Below are positions 43,065 to 52,063 of a DNA stretch of 64,000 nucleotides, piece after piece (the first letter of the stretch is position 1; each line of letters starts with the position of its first letter). A program made the translations under genes and the position numbers. Source of the DNA: Flavobacterium hiemivividum (GTDB lineage Bacteria > Bacteroidota > Bacteroidia > Flavobacteriales > Flavobacteriaceae); NCBI RefSeq assembly GCF_004349145.1, contig NZ_SMFO01000002.1, forward strand, positions 1 to 64,000, given 5' to 3'. Under the pieces are notes generated by a model, which was not told the origin of the DNA, did no database searches, and saw only the letters and a program-made list of their open reading frames with translations.

Positions 43065-44336
43065 TTAAATTTTAACTCTCAATTTACCAGTTAACAATTG
43101 CTGCATTAATCCTTGTTTTTGCTTTTGTAAAGCAATTAACTCTTTTTCTAATGTGTTTATTTCTTTATCAATTCCTGATAGAAAAAAAGCTATTTTTTTT
43201 TGTTCATCAATAATTGGCATCATTAAAGGACATTCTTGAACTTCATCTTTTCGTAGATTAGTTTGACTAACTCCGTTATTAAATCCTAAGAAATGCTGGT
43301 TTCTATTTAGTATATAATAAAGAAAACGACTATCTGTTCCTACTTTAGCTTTTAGCGAACAAATTCTTTGGTTCAGGCTATACTTATTATCATATTTGAT
43401 CAAAAAACATTTTGCTAATGCTTTCCCATTGGGAATATCACTCATTACTAAAGTAATTTCATCTTTATTCAATGGAGATAAATTATGATTTGTATACTTT
43501 ATAACATTTCCTTCAGTTGAAATGAATTTTGAATTCACAATTATAAAATCACCATTTTCAACTACAACGGTCTCATGACCTTTTCCATTTTTAAAAAGAG
43601 CCACTTCTTCCAATGATTTTAATCTCCACTGACTTGTTTCAAACCCCTTAAATCTCAATTCCCCTGTAAGCAATTTTTTCATTATTGCTTTTTTGTTTTG
43701 CTGTTTTTGAGCAATGAGTTGTTGTTGTAATACAATAGCTTTGTCCCAAATAGATAAGATTCGCGCTATTTTCTGTTGCTCTTGATAAGGAGGAAGTGTG
43801 ATTATGAATTTTGTTAAATTTCCTTTTGAAATCCCATATACCTTACTTCCTGTAGCAATTGTTTTTAATTTGTTTTTTACTTCATGATTTTTAAAAATAT
43901 AAGCTCTGTACCCATGTGCAGTTTTATTGGAATTATCACGTAACGCAAAAGTGTGTAATCCTGCTAATGCTTTCTTATCTCCTAAATTGTAAACTTCAAG
44001 TGCTTCGCCAATTCCTTCATAATCTTCGGAAGCATCTGCAATAACGAGGTCGCCTTCTTTTAATAAATGAGCACTTGGTTTGATATCTTTGTTCAGAACC
44101 GGAATACGTGTTTCAGTATCAAAATCTAACACGGCATTTTTATAGGTTGCATGAATGTCTCCGTAGTGAATATAATAAATGCTATCTTCCTCAACCTCAT
44201 AGTTGAGGTCGTTTCTTGAAAAGGAACTGGTACCTATAAACTCAAAAACTTCGTTAATAGGAAGACTGGACCAACCTAATGGAATATTTTCGGCGGTTTT
44301 ATTTTTGAATGAAACTATGTTTTGGTTGTTATTCAT
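43065..44336 (-). CDS. hsdS: Type I restriction-modification specificity subunit S
   Basis: 423 residues with the two-TRD plan: TRD1 about 15-180, then central repeat YQEQQKIARILSIWDKAI, TRD2 about 225-385, and the C-terminal repeat IDEQKKIAFFLSGIDKEI. Both repeats end in a (K/M)(K/Q)LLTG(E/K)LR helix, the usual coiled-coil spacer. Length is normal. It lies 78 bp downstream of hsdM. Its last 90 bp are duplicated at 41144-41235. Confidence 0.93.
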   Translation of the reverse strand: MNNNQNIVSFKNKTAENIPLGWSSLPINEVFEFIGTSSFSRNDLNYEVEEDSIYYIHYGDIHATYKNAVLDFDTETRIPVLNKDIKPSAHLLKEGDLVIADASEDYEGIGEALEVYNLGDKKALAGLHTFALRDNSNKTAHGYRAYIFKNHEVKNKLKTIATGSKVYGISKGNLTKFIITLPPYQEQQKIARILSIWDKAIVLQQQLIAQKQQNKKAIMKKLLTGELRFKGFETSQWRLKSLEEVALFKNGKGHETVVVENGDFIIVNSKFISTEGNVIKYTNHNLSPLNKDEITLVMSDIPNGKALAKCFLIKYDNKYSLNQRICSLKAKVGTDSRFLYYILNRNQHFLGFNNGVSQTNLRKDEVQECPLMMPIIDEQKKIAFFLSGIDKEINTLEKELIALQKQKQGLMQQLLTGKLRVKI

Positions 44337-44414
44337 TTTTAAAATTTAATGTTATACTACATTATACGCAGCAGGTTAAAAAAGTTTTCGCTTTTTATAA
44401 AATATTTTAAAAAA

Positions 44415-45926
44415 TTATAACCCTAGCTCTTCAAGGTACTGTTCCATTTCTTTTCTTACCACAGCCAATTCTCCTTCAAGAGATTGAATTTCTTGTTTCA
44501 CTTTAAGCAAGTCAATTGGAGTTTCTTCTTCGAATGTATCCACATAACGCGGAATATTGAGGTTGAAATCGTTGTCTTTTATTTCTTGTAATGATACCAC
44601 GCTGCTGTATTTTTCGACAGCCTCGAAATTTTGGTAAACACTTACAATTTTTTCTATATCGTCTTCACGAAGTTTGTTTTGCTTTTTACCATCTTGGTAT
44701 TCTTTGCTAGCATCAATAAATAAAACTTCTTTAGATTTTTTTGCTTTGTTGAATATCATTATAGCTGCCGGAATACCGGTACCAAAGAATAAATTACTTG
44801 GTAAGCCAATAACTGCTTCGAGTAGGTTTTCTTCAATTAATTTTTGACGAATTTTACCTTCGGCACTTCCTCTGAATAATACTCCATGAGGTACAATCAC
44901 TCCAATTCTTCCATCAGGAAGAGTAGTATCTATCATGTGCAAGATAAAAGCATAATCTCCTTTACTCTTGGGAGGAGTTCCTCTAAGGAATCTTTGAAAA
45001 CGGTCTGTTTCAGCATTTTCAGCCCCCCATTTATCTAAACTAAATGGCGGATTTGCCACCACAATATTAAACTTCATCAGGTGGTCGCCTTCAATAAGTT
45101 GCGGATTGTTGATAGTGTCACACCATTCAATTCGAGCACTGTCCATACCGTGCAGGAACATATTTAATTTGCTTAACGCCCAAGTATCGCCATTGCTTTC
45201 TTGACCGTATAAAGCAAAATCTTTGGAACGATTGCTAGCTTTGTCTTTTACTTGTTCACCTACTTTAATCAATAGAGAACCGGAACCGCAAGTAGGATCG
45301 CATATTCTATCTCCAGGTTTTGGGTTGACTAATCGGGCCAATAATTCACTCACTTCATCCGGAGTATAAAATTCCCCGCCTTTTTTCCCCGCACCACTGG
45401 CAAATTCCCCAATGAGGTACATATATGCATTTCCTAAAACATCTTCAACTTTTCCTAATTTTGAAGGTCTGAAATCTAATACTGGATTTGCAAAATCAGT
45501 CAACAGGTTTTTTAATCTTCTGTTACGGTCTTTGGTTTGCCCTAATTTATCGGAGTTAAATGATATATTTCTGAAAACACCCTCGAGTTTTGATAGATTT
45601 TTATCTTCAATTTTAGCTAATACTTTATCGATTTCTTCTCCAATATTTGTATCGTTTCTTTTCTCATATAAGTAATCGAAAGAACAGTTATCGGGTAATA
45701 CAAAACGTTCTCTTTGTAGTTTTCTTTGGATTAATTCTTCATCGTCACCATATAGTTTTTTATATTCGTCATAGTGATCTTTCCAAACATCACTCATGTA
45801 TTTCATAAACATGAAAACTAATATGTAGTTTTTGTATTCCGAGGAGTCGAAAGCTCCTCTGAAAGTATCACAGGCTGACCAAAGGCTTTTATTTATCTGG
45901 TCTTGCGTTGGTCTTGTATTAGTCAT
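44415..45926 (-). CDS. hsdM: Type I restriction-modification N6-adenine methyltransferase subunit M
   Basis: 503 residues. SAM-binding motif DPTCGSGSLLIK (about 213-224) and catalytic NPPF in IVVANPPFSLDKWG (about 290). HsdM N-terminal domain starts SLWSACDTFRGAFDS. Full length and apparently intact. It overlaps the half-size hsdS by 8 bp and precedes the full hsdS, so one methylase can pair with either S polypeptide. Confidence 0.95.
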   Translation of the reverse strand: MTNTRPTQDQINKSLWSACDTFRGAFDSSEYKNYILVFMFMKYMSDVWKDHYDEYKKLYGDDEELIQRKLQRERFVLPDNCSFDYLYEKRNDTNIGEEIDKVLAKIEDKNLSKLEGVFRNISFNSDKLGQTKDRNRRLKNLLTDFANPVLDFRPSKLGKVEDVLGNAYMYLIGEFASGAGKKGGEFYTPDEVSELLARLVNPKPGDRICDPTCGSGSLLIKVGEQVKDKASNRSKDFALYGQESNGDTWALSKLNMFLHGMDSARIEWCDTINNPQLIEGDHLMKFNIVVANPPFSLDKWGAENAETDRFQRFLRGTPPKSKGDYAFILHMIDTTLPDGRIGVIVPHGVLFRGSAEGKIRQKLIEENLLEAVIGLPSNLFFGTGIPAAIMIFNKAKKSKEVLFIDASKEYQDGKKQNKLREDDIEKIVSVYQNFEAVEKYSSVVSLQEIKDNDFNLNIPRYVDTFEEETPIDLLKVKQEIQSLEGELAVVRKEMEQYLEELGL

Positions 45927-46500
45927 TTTTAATTAGGTTTATAAGTTGTGCTTGAATTAATTCTTTTCGATTCGTTTTTATTTTTTCTAAAATTGATACT
46001 TCCTGGTTGAGAAGGATCGCCGTTTTGGCAATGTAGCTTTGAATTTTGAGAGGGGGGACTTTTAAAGGTAAATCCATAATATCTTGTTTGTTTAGATTTG
46101 GAACATAGGTTCCTGCTTTTTTCTCAGAGAAATAATTTTGAGCCTCTTTTTGGTTCATAAACCATGCGAGATATTCCGGGAGGATTTTTTCTTTGTTGAC
46201 TCTAATGATGAAGAAAGTGGCAGAGGCAACCACTGGAAAAGCAACATTATCAATTGCGATTGCATAGTTGTTAACTCCTTTAGAAACGAATAAAATATCA
46301 CCTTTTGTAAGGTAAAATTTATCTTTAAATAAAATATCACTAACTTTATCAAGATTTAAAAAATCAAAGTTTGAATAATCATTAAAAATATCCTTCATTT
46401 GAATAATGCCAACATGCCCATCGGGATTATGTTCAACTTTTTCTCTGAATGAATATCCAGAAAACAAGCCTTCTTTTGTTATTATTTCGTTTATTGTCAT
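45919..46500 (-). CDS. Half-size HsdS (single-TRD) protein, first gene of the operon
   Basis: 193 residues with one target-recognition domain (about 15-160: GHVGIIQMKDI, TKGDILFVSKGVNNYAIA, AGTYVPNLNKQDIMDLPLKV) and one helical spacer (PPLKIQSYIAKTAILLNQEV). HsdS halves can dimerise to make a symmetrical specificity, or the protein may modulate the full-length S. Its 8-bp overlap with hsdM and the promoter just upstream show it is expressed rather than a relic. Confidence 0.85.
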   Translation of the reverse strand: MTINEIITKEGLFSGYSFREKVEHNPDGHVGIIQMKDIFNDYSNFDFLNLDKVSDILFKDKFYLTKGDILFVSKGVNNYAIAIDNVAFPVVASATFFIIRVNKEKILPEYLAWFMNQKEAQNYFSEKKAGTYVPNLNKQDIMDLPLKVPPLKIQSYIAKTAILLNQEVSILEKIKTNRKELIQAQLINLIKND

Positions 46501-46522
46501 TTGTTACATAATATCTATACTG

Positions 46523-46530
46523 CAAATATA
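46523..46530 (-). promoter_or_regulatory. Promoter of the defence operon (-7 box)
   Basis: On the minus strand TATATTTG (46523-46530) is a perfect TAnnTTTG element about 23 bp upstream of the half-hsdS start. I saw no -33 TTTG at the standard distance. It is the only good match close upstream of the leftward genes from 46.5 to 25.5 kb. Nothing else is seen in 46501-46768. Confidence 0.5.
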
Positions 46531-46768
46531 TTGTATTTAATTCGCATAATGGCTATGCTGAAAAAATAGTTATTAACATTATTCGGTTTTATTTTACAAA
46601 TACAACATGAGACAATGTAACTCAACAAATTATAGATTATTGATTGGATTAATTTTACGGTTTTCCACATTAGACCAATGAAAACTTTAAAAAAAGCGCA
46701 TGTTTTTTAGAAGTCAGTTGTAATATAGTAGTTTATAATTTTTTTAAGGGTTGTAATTTTTACAAAAC

Positions 46769-47392
46769 TTATATGAAAGTGTCTATGAAACTTTGCAAAT
46801 CATGTAAATAAACTAATTCTTCTGCGTTATCCGGCATCTGAGCCAAATGAATCAAATTGATATTTTGATATAGTGATTTTTCTCCTAAAAGATCTTGAAG
46901 AATAATATAAATTGCCTGATTGAGCGTTTTGTTATTACAATGGATATTAAAATGTTTGAAGAATATGATGATATCTAATTTTTGAGTTTCTTCATCATAA
47001 TCTAAAGTTAGAAATTTGAGTTCGCTGGCTTTTAATGTTATTTCTTGGAAGATATAAGGCTCGTCAAATCCTTCGATAATTTTGTCAACTCTTTCGGTTG
47101 GTTGAATGAAAGCAGTGAATTTCCAGTTCTTCAATTGCGGTGCATTATCGACTAAATCAATTACCTGATTAAAGTATTCCGGGTTGCCGTTGGCAGTTAT
47201 TATGAGTTCGGATCTTGTATTTCCATTTTTTGGAAAGACAATCATAAAGTCAATCTCTTTGCAATAGTAGCTGAGGTTTTTGTTTATCCAAAAGCTTATG
47301 TGTTTTTGGTTTTTAGGGGTTTCGTTGATAAGGTTTTTGATGGTTTGATTGTTGTCTTGGAACCAGTTCCAGAAGGTGTTGATTTTTTTCAT
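46769..47392 (-). CDS. Unrecognised protein of the replication-like module
   Basis: 207 residues from ATG 47392, chosen because it starts MKKINTFWNWFQDNNQTIKN. The frame extends further upstream, but that part is REP-like repeat sequence. Alternating strands and helices (KEIDFMIVFPKNGNTRSELI, KNWKFTAFIQPTERVDKII) suggest a small alpha/beta protein without a membrane segment. Similar proteins follow DnaC-like ATPases in Flavobacterium accessory regions. No function is known to me. Confidence 0.65.
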   Translation of the reverse strand: MKKINTFWNWFQDNNQTIKNLINETPKNQKHISFWINKNLSYYCKEIDFMIVFPKNGNTRSELIITANGNPEYFNQVIDLVDNAPQLKNWKFTAFIQPTERVDKIIEGFDEPYIFQEITLKASELKFLTLDYDEETQKLDIIIFFKHFNIHCNNKTLNQAIYIILQDLLGEKSLYQNINLIHLAQMPDNAEELVYLHDLQSFIDTFI

Positions 47393-47400
47393 TTTTTTTT

Positions 47401-47525
47401 GTGGTGAGTGGTGAGTAGTGAGTGGTGAGTGGTGAGTTGCTTCTCTCGACTGCGCTCGAGATGACACGCTTGAGATGATACGCTCGTGATTAGGTTGCTT
47501 TGCTTCGTGTCTCGCAACTCCTCGC
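47401..47525. repeat. REP-like and GTGAGTGGTGA simple repeats
   Basis: Several GTGGTGAGT/GTGAGTAGT units are followed by TCTCGACTGCGCTCGAGATG, an inverted repeat (CTCGA...TCGAG), and degenerate copies (CACGCTTGAGATG, TACGCTCGTG). The same CTCGACTGCGCTCGAG element is at 49056-49080. Such REP-type repeats are scattered in Flavobacterium genomes between genes. Confidence 0.7.
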
Positions 47526-47532
47526 AATGACT

Positions 47533-48195
47533 TTATCGTTTGTCTTTCGTTCTACTATCAAATGTTATTAAATTGAACATTTGTCGCATCCTAGAGCGGA
47601 GCCGGTTGCCGTAGTTGTTTTCGATTTCGGAGGCGGAAAGGTTGGTGGTGATGTGCGTGACGGATTTGTTTTCGACAAATTGTTCGTATCGGCTGATTAG
47701 TACCTCAGCCATGACGTTACAATCATTTCCGAAGTGTTTTATTTGCTGTTCGGCACCCAAATCGTCAAAGCAATAACCAGTTAGTTTTGATTGACTGGCT
47801 TGCTTTAGCGTGTAGCAGTTGATGGCCTCAAATCCATTTTTAGCAAATTCAAACGAGACTTCCCTACATGTTTTGATTTTGTATTCGAATGCATGGTAGG
47901 CGAAAGGGCGTACTAAGTTCATTAGGGATGTTTTTCCGCAACCTATTGAACCTGATACTAGAATTCCTTTTGATAAGTCAATATTTTGGTTCATGGCTGC
48001 TTTCTCATCTTTTATCATATAAATCAACAATTTGTAGATGGTAGGATAATCCATTTCGCTGATATGAAACGATCTACCGTAGGTTGTTTTTCCTAGGTTT
48101 TCTAAATATTCCAAGCATTTTTGGAAATTATATACTTTGAAACCTTTGTGAACCACGTAGGTTTCACTGACAGATTTATAATGGTTCGTCATAGT
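47533..48195 (-). CDS. DnaC/IstB-like AAA ATPase
   Basis: 220 residues from ATG 48195 (starts MTNHYKSVSETYVVHKGFKV). A longer frame to 48270 exists but overlaps the upstream gene by 95 bp. Walker A is SGSIGCGKTSL, Walker B CYCFDDLG-like (GYCFDDLGAEQ), and sensor 1 is THITTNLSA followed by NRLRSRMRQMF (arginine finger region). It resembles DnaC-type helicase loaders of plasmids and integrative elements. It overlaps the DnaD-like gene by 20 bp. Confidence 0.85.
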   Translation of the reverse strand, partial: TMTNHYKSVSETYVVHKGFKVYNFQKCLEYLENLGKTTYGRSFHISEMDYPTIYKLLIYMIKDEKAAMNQNIDLSKGILVSGSIGCGKTSLMNLVRPFAYHAFEYKIKTCREVSFEFAKNGFEAINCYTLKQASQSKLTGYCFDDLGAEQQIKHFGNDCNVMAEVLISRYEQFVENKSVTHITTNLSASEIENNYGNRLRSRMRQMFNLITFDSRTKDKR

Positions 48196-49039
48196 TTTTT
48201 TGAGTTGCCGTGTGCAGGTGCATCGGTTTTGGTTGGGAATTGTAATCGGTTTTTTGGGTGTTAGCAGCAAACTTAGCTGTGTTGAGCATCCAGTTTCTTG
48301 CTGCTGCTTTCCAGTCTTTCATTTTTGTTTTACCGCCTATAAGCCAACCAATGCTGGAGTAGTAATTGAAGAATTTATTGGCTTCAATTTGGGAACTTTC
48401 TTTGAAAGCAAAGTATTCTAGAATCATTTCGAGCGATGGAACGGTAGTTTCAAAAAATAAATCGAGTTCAACTAGTTTTTCTTTTTTGGCGCAACTTTTT
48501 TCTTTCTCTTTTTTTTCTTTTGGATTTATTAAAGGATTCAAATTTTGAACAGGTTCTTTTGTTGAAATTGTTTTTGTATCTAATTTTATGTTGTTTAAAT
48601 TGTTTTTAGATGTTTGTTTTTTATTATATATATAGACCTGTTCATTAAGTTGTTCAATGCCTTGTTCATTTTTTGATTCGTTCAAATTATTAAGGGGTTC
48701 ATTTTTTGAACGTGTTGATTGTGGTATTTTTGAAATTGTTTTTTCTTCTGCAGAAAAATTGACCATAACGATGTTGGAACAGGAGTGGGGATTGAATGTT
48801 GGGTTGTATACCATGAACCCTAAAAGTTCTAACTCTTTCATGCACTTATGATATGTCGCTTTTGAATGGATCTTGCTGGCTTTCATAATTTCTTCCCGAC
48901 TAATACCCGTTGGATTCTTAAACCGATTCACGTTCCAACATTGGAATAGTGCCAAATAGAGTGAAATGTGGGTTGGATTTAGGGTGGGTTCATAATTGAT
49001 TTTATTGAAAAATCCGGTGAGGTGTTTGATGTAGTTCAT
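48176..49039 (-). CDS. DnaD-like / winged-helix replication-associated protein
   Basis: 287 residues. An N-terminal winged helix (about 1-95: LNPTHISLYLALFQCWNVNR, GISREEIMKASKIHSKATYH) resembles plasmid and phage replication initiators or DnaT/DnaD-type proteins. A long Lys/Asn/Glu-rich linker (about 100-190) precedes a short C-terminal domain (EYFAFKESSQIEANKFFNYY, WKAAARNWML) typical of primosome helper proteins in Bacteroidota elements. It directly precedes the DnaC-like ATPase, the expected partner. Confidence 0.75.
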   Translation of the reverse strand: MNYIKHLTGFFNKINYEPTLNPTHISLYLALFQCWNVNRFKNPTGISREEIMKASKIHSKATYHKCMKELELLGFMVYNPTFNPHSCSNIVMVNFSAEEKTISKIPQSTRSKNEPLNNLNESKNEQGIEQLNEQVYIYNKKQTSKNNLNNIKLDTKTISTKEPVQNLNPLINPKEKKEKEKSCAKKEKLVELDLFFETTVPSLEMILEYFAFKESSQIEANKFFNYYSSIGWLIGGKTKMKDWKAAARNWMLNTAKFAANTQKTDYNSQPKPMHLHTATQKNYDEPL

Positions 49040-49049
49040 TTTTTTAGTG

Positions 49050-49135
49050 AATAGTGTCTCTCGACTGCGCTCGAGATGACGGTGAGAAGTGAGTAGTGTC
49101 CTTCGACAAGCTCACGATGAAAGTGAGTGGTGAGT
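49050..49135. repeat. REP-like repeats upstream of the DnaD-like gene
   Basis: CTCTCGACTGCGCTCGAGAT and CCTTCGACAAGCTCACGATG, each an imperfect inverted repeat, are interspersed with GTGAGTAGTG/GTGAGTGGTG units, the same families as at 47401-47525. Confidence 0.7.
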
Positions 49136-49181
49136 AGTAAAAAGTGAAAAGGAAATAGATTGGTTCGCTCCCGTAATAGCT

Positions 49182-49469
49182 TTACTTGAAAAGTGTAGGG
49201 AGGGCATTTACTTTATTTCCGTTTAAAAGTTTTTCAATGTCTGTTTGGTCGTAATACATAATACCACCGATTTTGGTGTATGTGAGTGTGCCGTTGACAC
49301 GGAGGTTTTGCAGTGTTCCGGGAGAAATGTTGAGTAATTTCCTGACTTCTGTTGATTTTAGCCATTTTTTGGATTGCTCGTTTGTGCCTTTGAGTATTTT
49401 TGTAATATCTTCTAAAAGAGATTTACGGAATTCACAGAGGTCTGCTTTAGTGAGGATTTCGATTGCCAT
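49182..49469 (-). CDS. Helix-turn-helix (excisionase-like) protein
   Basis: 95 residues. A helical N-terminus (LCEFRKSLLEDITKILKGTN) is followed by WLKSTEVRKLLNISPGTLQN, L-R-V-N-G-T-L, YTKIGGIMYYDQTDIEKLL, an HTH_17 domain. Same class as 5299 and 5598. First gene of the replication-like module (49469-46769). It probably regulates or helps excise the element to which this module belonged; no integrase is adjacent, so the module may be a remnant. Confidence 0.88.
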   Translation of the reverse strand: MAIEILTKADLCEFRKSLLEDITKILKGTNEQSKKWLKSTEVRKLLNISPGTLQNLRVNGTLTYTKIGGIMYYDQTDIEKLLNGNKVNALPTLFK

Positions 49470-49701
49470 AACTTTCGTTTTATATTGTTATGGTGCAAAA
49501 TTGGTGGGATTGGTTGTTTTTATATCACAAGTGGTTCACAAGTTGTGAAAGAAAAAATGGGTTTTTATTTTGAAGTGGCTGTGGTTATTGACTTTTTTTA
49601 ATAAAAATATAAGAGCGGATATAAGAAGTACGTTTATCTAAGTACTGATTTTTTATTTGAAGAAATCTTTACTTTTTTCCTTGATGAAAAAAGTAACAAA
49701 A

Positions 49702-49748
49702 AAATCAAGCCTGAAAATCAAAAGCCTGAAAATCAAAAGTTTGAAAAC
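49702..49748. repeat. Short tandem repeat
   Basis: CCTGAAAATCAAAAG occurs twice in tandem (49710-49739), with partial copies on each side. It lies in the 573-bp gap 49470-50042, which otherwise holds a short GC-rich stretch (49755-49830) and no credible gene. Confidence 0.7.
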
Positions 49749-50042
49749 TAACTTGAAGTTCCGTTCCGCAGCCCGAGCCGTTCGTCCTTCGTACTCAACT
49801 TGCGGACTGCTGCCACTTCACTTCTTCGTTGTTTTGCTATGCTTTTTATTTAAGGGCGGTTAGAAGAGGTTGTAATTACAAGTTTGTTTTTGATATTACT
49901 GTTTTTGTTTATTAAGAGATTCTTTTTCTTTTGTCTTGTGTAGTCGATTCTGGGATCACTGCTTACGGCCAAGACTAGAGCTCTTACCGTAATTTTTTAA
50001 ATGCTAACTTTAAGGGTATCTGAGTTGATGTCTTGTTTATAT

Positions 50043-51683
50043 TTATGATTGTTGTTGACTTCTTAATTTATTGATGAAGTAGGTGGGAGATAGGCCTGTT
50101 TGATTTTTGAACGCTCGTGTAAAGATTTGTGTGGAACCAAAACCAGCTTCGTCACTTAATGACTTATTTTTGTAATTGCGGTATTTGTTTTCGTTTATGA
50201 GTAGTTCTATAATATGTTCAATCTTTAAATAGGTGATATATTCAACTGTTCCTTTGTCGCGGTAACGTGCAATAATTTTTGAAACGTATTTGGTATTGGT
50301 GTTTAATAATAAAGCCATTTTTGCCAAAGTCATGTCTTTTTCGAGATACTTTTTATTGCGTTCAAATTTTTCGAGATTTTTAAGAATGGCGGCAATCACT
50401 TCGGGATTGATATCGAGTTCGGTGTCTTTACTGGTATTGTTTGAAGCCAATGATTGGTGCGTTTCGGGTTTGCGATTCATCAACTCTTCAAATAATCTTT
50501 TATTTTTATAGTGTCTGTACACTAATACCGCAATGATTACTGTCATTATTGCAATTATAATGGTCCAATATTGTTCCATGTTTCTATGAGTTCGAAGTAT
50601 CTTTTTTGTGTCGTATTCTTTGTGTATTTTACCGGAAAGATATTTATAATCTTTAAGCAATTGCTGGTCTACTTTTATGAGGGTGCTGTTGTAGTATAGT
50701 TCTAAATCCTTATTGTTTTGTTGCTTATAATAATCAATTAATATTTCATAGGCTTCGCGTAAATCAGGACGTATGTACTTTTGATTTTGGAACGCTTCAT
50801 CTATTTTTTTTAAGTAGGGTAATGCCTTTTTCTTCAGTTTTAGAGCCCAGTAACTTTTACCGATATAGAAATAGGCCGTCGTTTCATTTGTAAAGTCTTT
50901 ATACTCTTTTATTGCAGGAAGAGCCTTTTTCAATTTCTTTATAGCGTCAGGATAATTGTGTTTGAAATATTGATTTACGCCTTCGGAATGGATGAAGTAG
51001 GGCTCCATTTCTGAGTTTTTAATGCGTACACCTGCGCTCAGCCCAGTCTGATTCATCTGGCTGCATAGATCATATTTACCTATACGATTGTAACAAAGTC
51101 CTAAAGAATGAAGTGAATTCAGATAGGCACGGTCATTATTTTCTTTGAAATAGTTTACACATTCTTGAAATAGTGCTGTTGCCTCATCGTAAAATTCAAG
51201 GTAATATTTGATCTGAGCAATAACATATTTTACTTTATAACTGAGGTACGGGTTGTTTGTCTTTGAAATGTATTCATCCGCTTTTAAGTAGCTGTCGAGG
51301 GCATTCATGTGCTCTTTACGATCGTATTGTACAACCCCTTTTGTCATGTAGCCCGATGCGATGAATTCAATATCAGCTGTTCTTTTTGCCGTTGCCAGCA
51401 TATTATCGACATATATAAGTTGTAGCTTTTTATTGCTCGTATAAATTAAGGCTTTATAGGAATGCGCCATTTGACCGTAGTTTTTCTCCCGCTTTGCTTT
51501 AGCTAACCATGACTGTGCATACAGCCTTTCTTTAATGCTATCTTTTTCCTCATAAAGTATGTTGTTGATGAAATATTCATAGTCTTTCGTGGAAAGACTG
51601 TCCGGAAGGACAAAATTATTTTGTTGTGCATAGGCATTATAAGACAGGCATACCCATATTATAAGTAAGTAGTTTTTCGTCAT
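50043..51683 (-). CDS. TPR-containing membrane-anchored AraC-type regulator
   Basis: 546 residues. A signal peptide (1-19, cleaved near AYA-QQ), periplasmic TPR repeats (about 50-330), one membrane helix (372-390) and a cytosolic AraC HTH domain (about 435-546: DMTLAKMALLLNTNTKYVSK, SLSDEAGFGSTQIFTRAFKN, GLSPTYF). This is the common one-component sensor-regulator plan of Bacteroidota. Divergent from the lipoprotein gene at 52064. Two copies of ATTCCCGAATTG, inverted, lie in the divergent region, so it may regulate itself and the lipoprotein. Confidence 0.9.
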   Translation of the reverse strand: MTKNYLLIIWVCLSYNAYAQQNNFVLPDSLSTKDYEYFINNILYEEKDSIKERLYAQSWLAKAKREKNYGQMAHSYKALIYTSNKKLQLIYVDNMLATAKRTADIEFIASGYMTKGVVQYDRKEHMNALDSYLKADEYISKTNNPYLSYKVKYVIAQIKYYLEFYDEATALFQECVNYFKENNDRAYLNSLHSLGLCYNRIGKYDLCSQMNQTGLSAGVRIKNSEMEPYFIHSEGVNQYFKHNYPDAIKKLKKALPAIKEYKDFTNETTAYFYIGKSYWALKLKKKALPYLKKIDEAFQNQKYIRPDLREAYEILIDYYKQQNNKDLELYYNSTLIKVDQQLLKDYKYLSGKIHKEYDTKKILRTHRNMEQYWTIIIAIMTVIIAVLVYRHYKNKRLFEELMNRKPETHQSLASNNTSKDTELDINPEVIAAILKNLEKFERNKKYLEKDMTLAKMALLLNTNTKYVSKIIARYRDKGTVEYITYLKIEHIIELLINENKYRNYKNKSLSDEAGFGSTQIFTRAFKNQTGLSPTYFINKLRSQQQS

Positions 51684-51870
51684 ATTCCTAAGAGATTGGG
51701 GCTTACTGATTAGAAAATACAGGACTAGTTACTACGGTATTCTATTCCTATGTGCTAAATGTAACTAAAATAACTTAATCGATGCAAGAATTACCCTAAT
51801 AAAGGATTCTTTCATTTTCTTGAGTGTAACTCGCTGGATAGTTGTTGTTTATTGGGAAATGTTCTGTGTT

Positions 51871-51906
51871 CAATTCGGGAATTGCATATAGTAGATTCCC
51901 GAATTG
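51871..51906. promoter_or_regulatory. Inverted pair of ATTCCCGAATTG sites
   Basis: CAATTCGGGAAT (51871-51882) and ATTCCCGAATTG (51895-51906) are perfect reverse complements, 24 bp centre to centre. The identical 12-mer occurs twice upstream of the RteC gene (53850, 53871) and nowhere else that I saw. It is likely an operator. It lies in the 380-bp divergent region between 51683 and 52064, which otherwise lacks a gene. Confidence 0.65.
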
Positions 51907-52063
51907 AACAGTTGTTGGCTTGCCGGGGAGGAAACGTCCCACTAGTTTTGCCTTGAATTCAAACGGTTTTATTATGAGTAAAACCAACATATTGTTCAGA
52001 TTATCCCGGGAGAAATGAACTGATGAAAAAAGTAATCAGTAACATTTAAAAACATTAACCAAA

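Noticed and set aside
49657..49863. 68-codon ORF over the short tandem repeat
   Set aside because: Coding is produced by the tandem repeat and an adjacent GC-rich stretch; no domain or start signal.
51796..51990. 64-codon minus-strand ORF
   Set aside because: It spans the inverted 12-mer operator pair in a divergent promoter region and has no coding character.
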